From positions 1-6,998 of the forward strand of contig SLDE01000188.1 in assembly GCA_007125455.1 (NCBI GenBank): 6,998 nt of DNA. The letters are read 5' to 3'. Source of the DNA: Ectothiorhodospiraceae bacterium (lineage in GTDB: Bacteria; Pseudomonadota; Gammaproteobacteria; Thiohalomonadales; Thiohalomonadaceae). Each line of letters starts with the position of its first letter. Within the stretch, counting starts at the first letter, position 1. Shown one piece after another: positions 6,167-6,998 of this stretch. A program made the position numbers and the translations under genes. Under the pieces are notes generated by a model that was given only the letters and a program-made list of their open reading frames with translations, was not told where the DNA came from and ran no database searches.

Positions 6167-6745
6167 ATGGCACCTTTCTACCATATTCTTGTCCTGTTGC
6201 TGCTGCTACCGCTGTTGGGCGGTTGTTCGGCCACGCTGACCACGCCGCCACCGGCCGTTGAGCCCCGTGCGGTGTTTCTGCTCGATCACGGACGCCACTC
6301 CAGCCTGGTGCTGGCCCGGGCCGACGGCGGCATGGTGCGCTACTCCTACGGTGACTGGCGTTACTACGCCCACGGACAGACCAGCCTATGGTCCAGTAGT
6401 CGCGCCCTGCTGGTGCCCAGCCGTGCTGCGCTGGGACGGCGGGAGCTGGTCGGTCCGGCCGAAGAGGCCTTCGTGTTGGCACAGGTGCGGGTGGTGATCG
6501 AGCGGCTGATCCCGTTGGAGTTGGAGGCACGGCGGGTGGATGAGCTTATCACCGAACTGGATGGGGTCTTTTTCCGCCAGCGCGAACAGATGCATTACCG
6601 CGAAGACTACGATCTGGAGCTGGTGCCCTACCCACGCAACTACACCCTGACCCACAACTCCAACCGGGTGGTGGCAGACTGGCTGCGTTATCTTGGTGTC
6701 GGGGTGACGGGGAGCGCGATCCTCTCAAGCTGGCGGGTAGAGTAG
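6167..6745 (+). CDS. predicted lipoprotein, possibly a DUF2459-like fold
   Basis: This is a 192-residue lipoprotein. From the ATG at 6167, APFYHILVLLLLLPLLGGC forms a lipoprotein signal peptide with lipobox LGGC. The mature part begins in a Thr/Pro-rich linker (TTPPPAVEP). It then carries LLDHGRHSSLVLA and YSYGDWRYY, and near the end THNSNRVVADWLRYLGVG. This order (HGxHS, then a YGD/WGD strand, then an N-x-N helix) resembles DUF2459-type proteins with a circularly permuted papain-like fold, but the expected Cys of a TCN motif is Ser here. The assignment is tentative and no substrate can be named. An upstream in-frame TTG (6137) is open but would spoil the signal peptide and overlap the promoter. 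The TAG stop is followed in the same frame by an OmpA remnant. Confidence 0.8.
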   Translation: MAPFYHILVLLLLLPLLGGCSATLTTPPPAVEPRAVFLLDHGRHSSLVLARADGGMVRYSYGDWRYYAHGQTSLWSSSRALLVPSRAALGRRELVGPAEEAFVLAQVRVVIERLIPLELEARRVDELITELDGVFFRQREQMHYREDYDLELVPYPRNYTLTHNSNRVVADWLRYLGVGVTGSAILSSWRVE

Positions 6746-6871
6746 GGTGTTGATGCCAAGCAGATCACCGCTACCGGCAAGGGCCTGAGCGATCCCATCG
6801 CGGATAACAACACCGCCGAAGGGCGCGCGGCCAATCGCCGGGTCGAGATCACCATCGAAGGCACCCGCTAA
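6746..6871 (+). pseudogene. OmpA C-terminal domain remnant
   Basis: Forty-one codons and a TAA, beginning directly after the lipoprotein TAG and in its frame, read GVDAKQITATGKGLSDPIAD followed by NNTAEGRAANRRVEI. This is the end of an OmpA-like peptidoglycan-binding domain, including the NxxxGRxxNRRVE signature with its conserved arginines. The first half of the domain (about 60 residues with the TD/D motif) is absent upstream in every frame I checked, and there is no start codon in frame. The codons remain undamaged, so the loss looks fairly recent. The neighbouring lipoprotein gene or a deletion probably removed the rest. Confidence 0.8.
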
Positions 6872-6883
6872 TCAAGCCGGGGT

Positions 6884-6905
6884 GGAGGCGTGGTTAGACG
6901 CCTCC
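6884..6905. other. hairpin between converging 3' ends (possible weak terminator)
   Basis: GGAGGCGT (6884-6891) and ACGCCTCC (6898-6905) form a perfect 8-bp stem with a 6-base loop that contains the ABC-F stop codon. No T-run follows on either strand, so intrinsic termination is doubtful; it may shield 3' ends. Confidence 0.35.
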
Positions 6906-6998
6906 CTCCGCCGCTTCCAATTCCTCGCTGCACAGCAGCCAAGCCTCTTCGGCTTGCTGATGGGCCTTATCCAACTCGCCCTTTTGCTGTAACAGCCC
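6894..6998 (-). CDS. ABC-F family ATPase, C-terminal end only (YheS-like)
   Basis: The last 34 codons and the TAA stop (6896-6894) are inside the window; the rest lies beyond the right edge. The peptide LLQQKGELDKAHQQAEEAWL, then CSEELEAAE, is a charged coiled coil with the AEEAWL..SEELE pattern found at the end of YheS-type ABC-F proteins. These are soluble tandem ATPases that act on the ribosome rather than in transport. With only the tail visible, the subfamily is a guess and the catalytic motifs cannot be checked. The gene converges on the OmpA remnant with 22 bp between them. Confidence 0.65.
   Translation of the reverse strand, partial: GLLQQKGELDKAHQQAEEAWLLCSEELEAAEGGV

Noticed and set aside
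6743..6871. TAG readthrough or pyrrolysine joining the lipoprotein to the OmpA tail
   Set aside because: Only the end of the OmpA domain is present and it could not fold alone; no sign of a readthrough context. A scar is the simpler reading.
1..6998. CRISPR arrays, tRNA/rRNA genes, transposases, att sites
   Set aside because: I looked for spaced direct repeats, cloverleaf ends and transposase motifs and saw none; coding sequence fills nearly all of the window.

Overview
The window is gene-dense, GC-rich DNA that reads as the chromosome of a gammaproteobacterium. The most diagnostic genes are an RlmL-type 23S rRNA methyltransferase close to the enterobacterial form and a SlyX protein with the typical PPPHY C-terminus. 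A c-type-heme GGDEF/EAL sensor suggests a respiratory, redox-flexible lifestyle, perhaps Chromatiales-like, but the genus cannot be fixed from this stretch. I see no insertion sequence, phage, CRISPR array, tRNA or rRNA.

Positions 1-4399 hold a four-gene cluster on the minus strand. In transcription order these are a membrane-anchored DUF3365 (heme-c)-GGDEF-EAL protein, a serine alpha/beta-hydrolase lipoprotein that overlaps it by 26 nt, slyX, and rlmL, which runs off the left edge. Spacing is tight and an operon is plausible, although slyX might have its own weak promoter.

Positions 4400-5842 hold a two-gene plus-strand unit. A short exported protein of unknown function is followed 12 nt later by a MinD/ParA-superfamily ATPase of FlhG/FleN type, with no flagellar genes around it. 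Candidate promoters for this unit and for the c-di-GMP gene overlap in the 69-bp divergent gap, so the two may be expressed in competition.

Positions 5843-6745 hold a small cupin on the minus strand, whose stop codon abuts the ATPase stop codon exactly, and a divergent plus-strand lipoprotein. The lipoprotein has an extended -10 box placed so that its mRNA would be leaderless.

Positions 6746-6998 hold a 41-codon remnant of an OmpA C-terminal domain, starting directly after the lipoprotein stop codon and in its frame, and then the last 34 codons of an ABC-F ATPase on the minus strand entering from the right edge.

No complete new system is evident. The parts most worth a second look are the exported-protein/orphan FlhG-like pair beside a heme-sensing c-di-GMP enzyme, the shared divergent promoter region, and the OmpA scar. 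No stretch longer than 300 bases lacks a gene.
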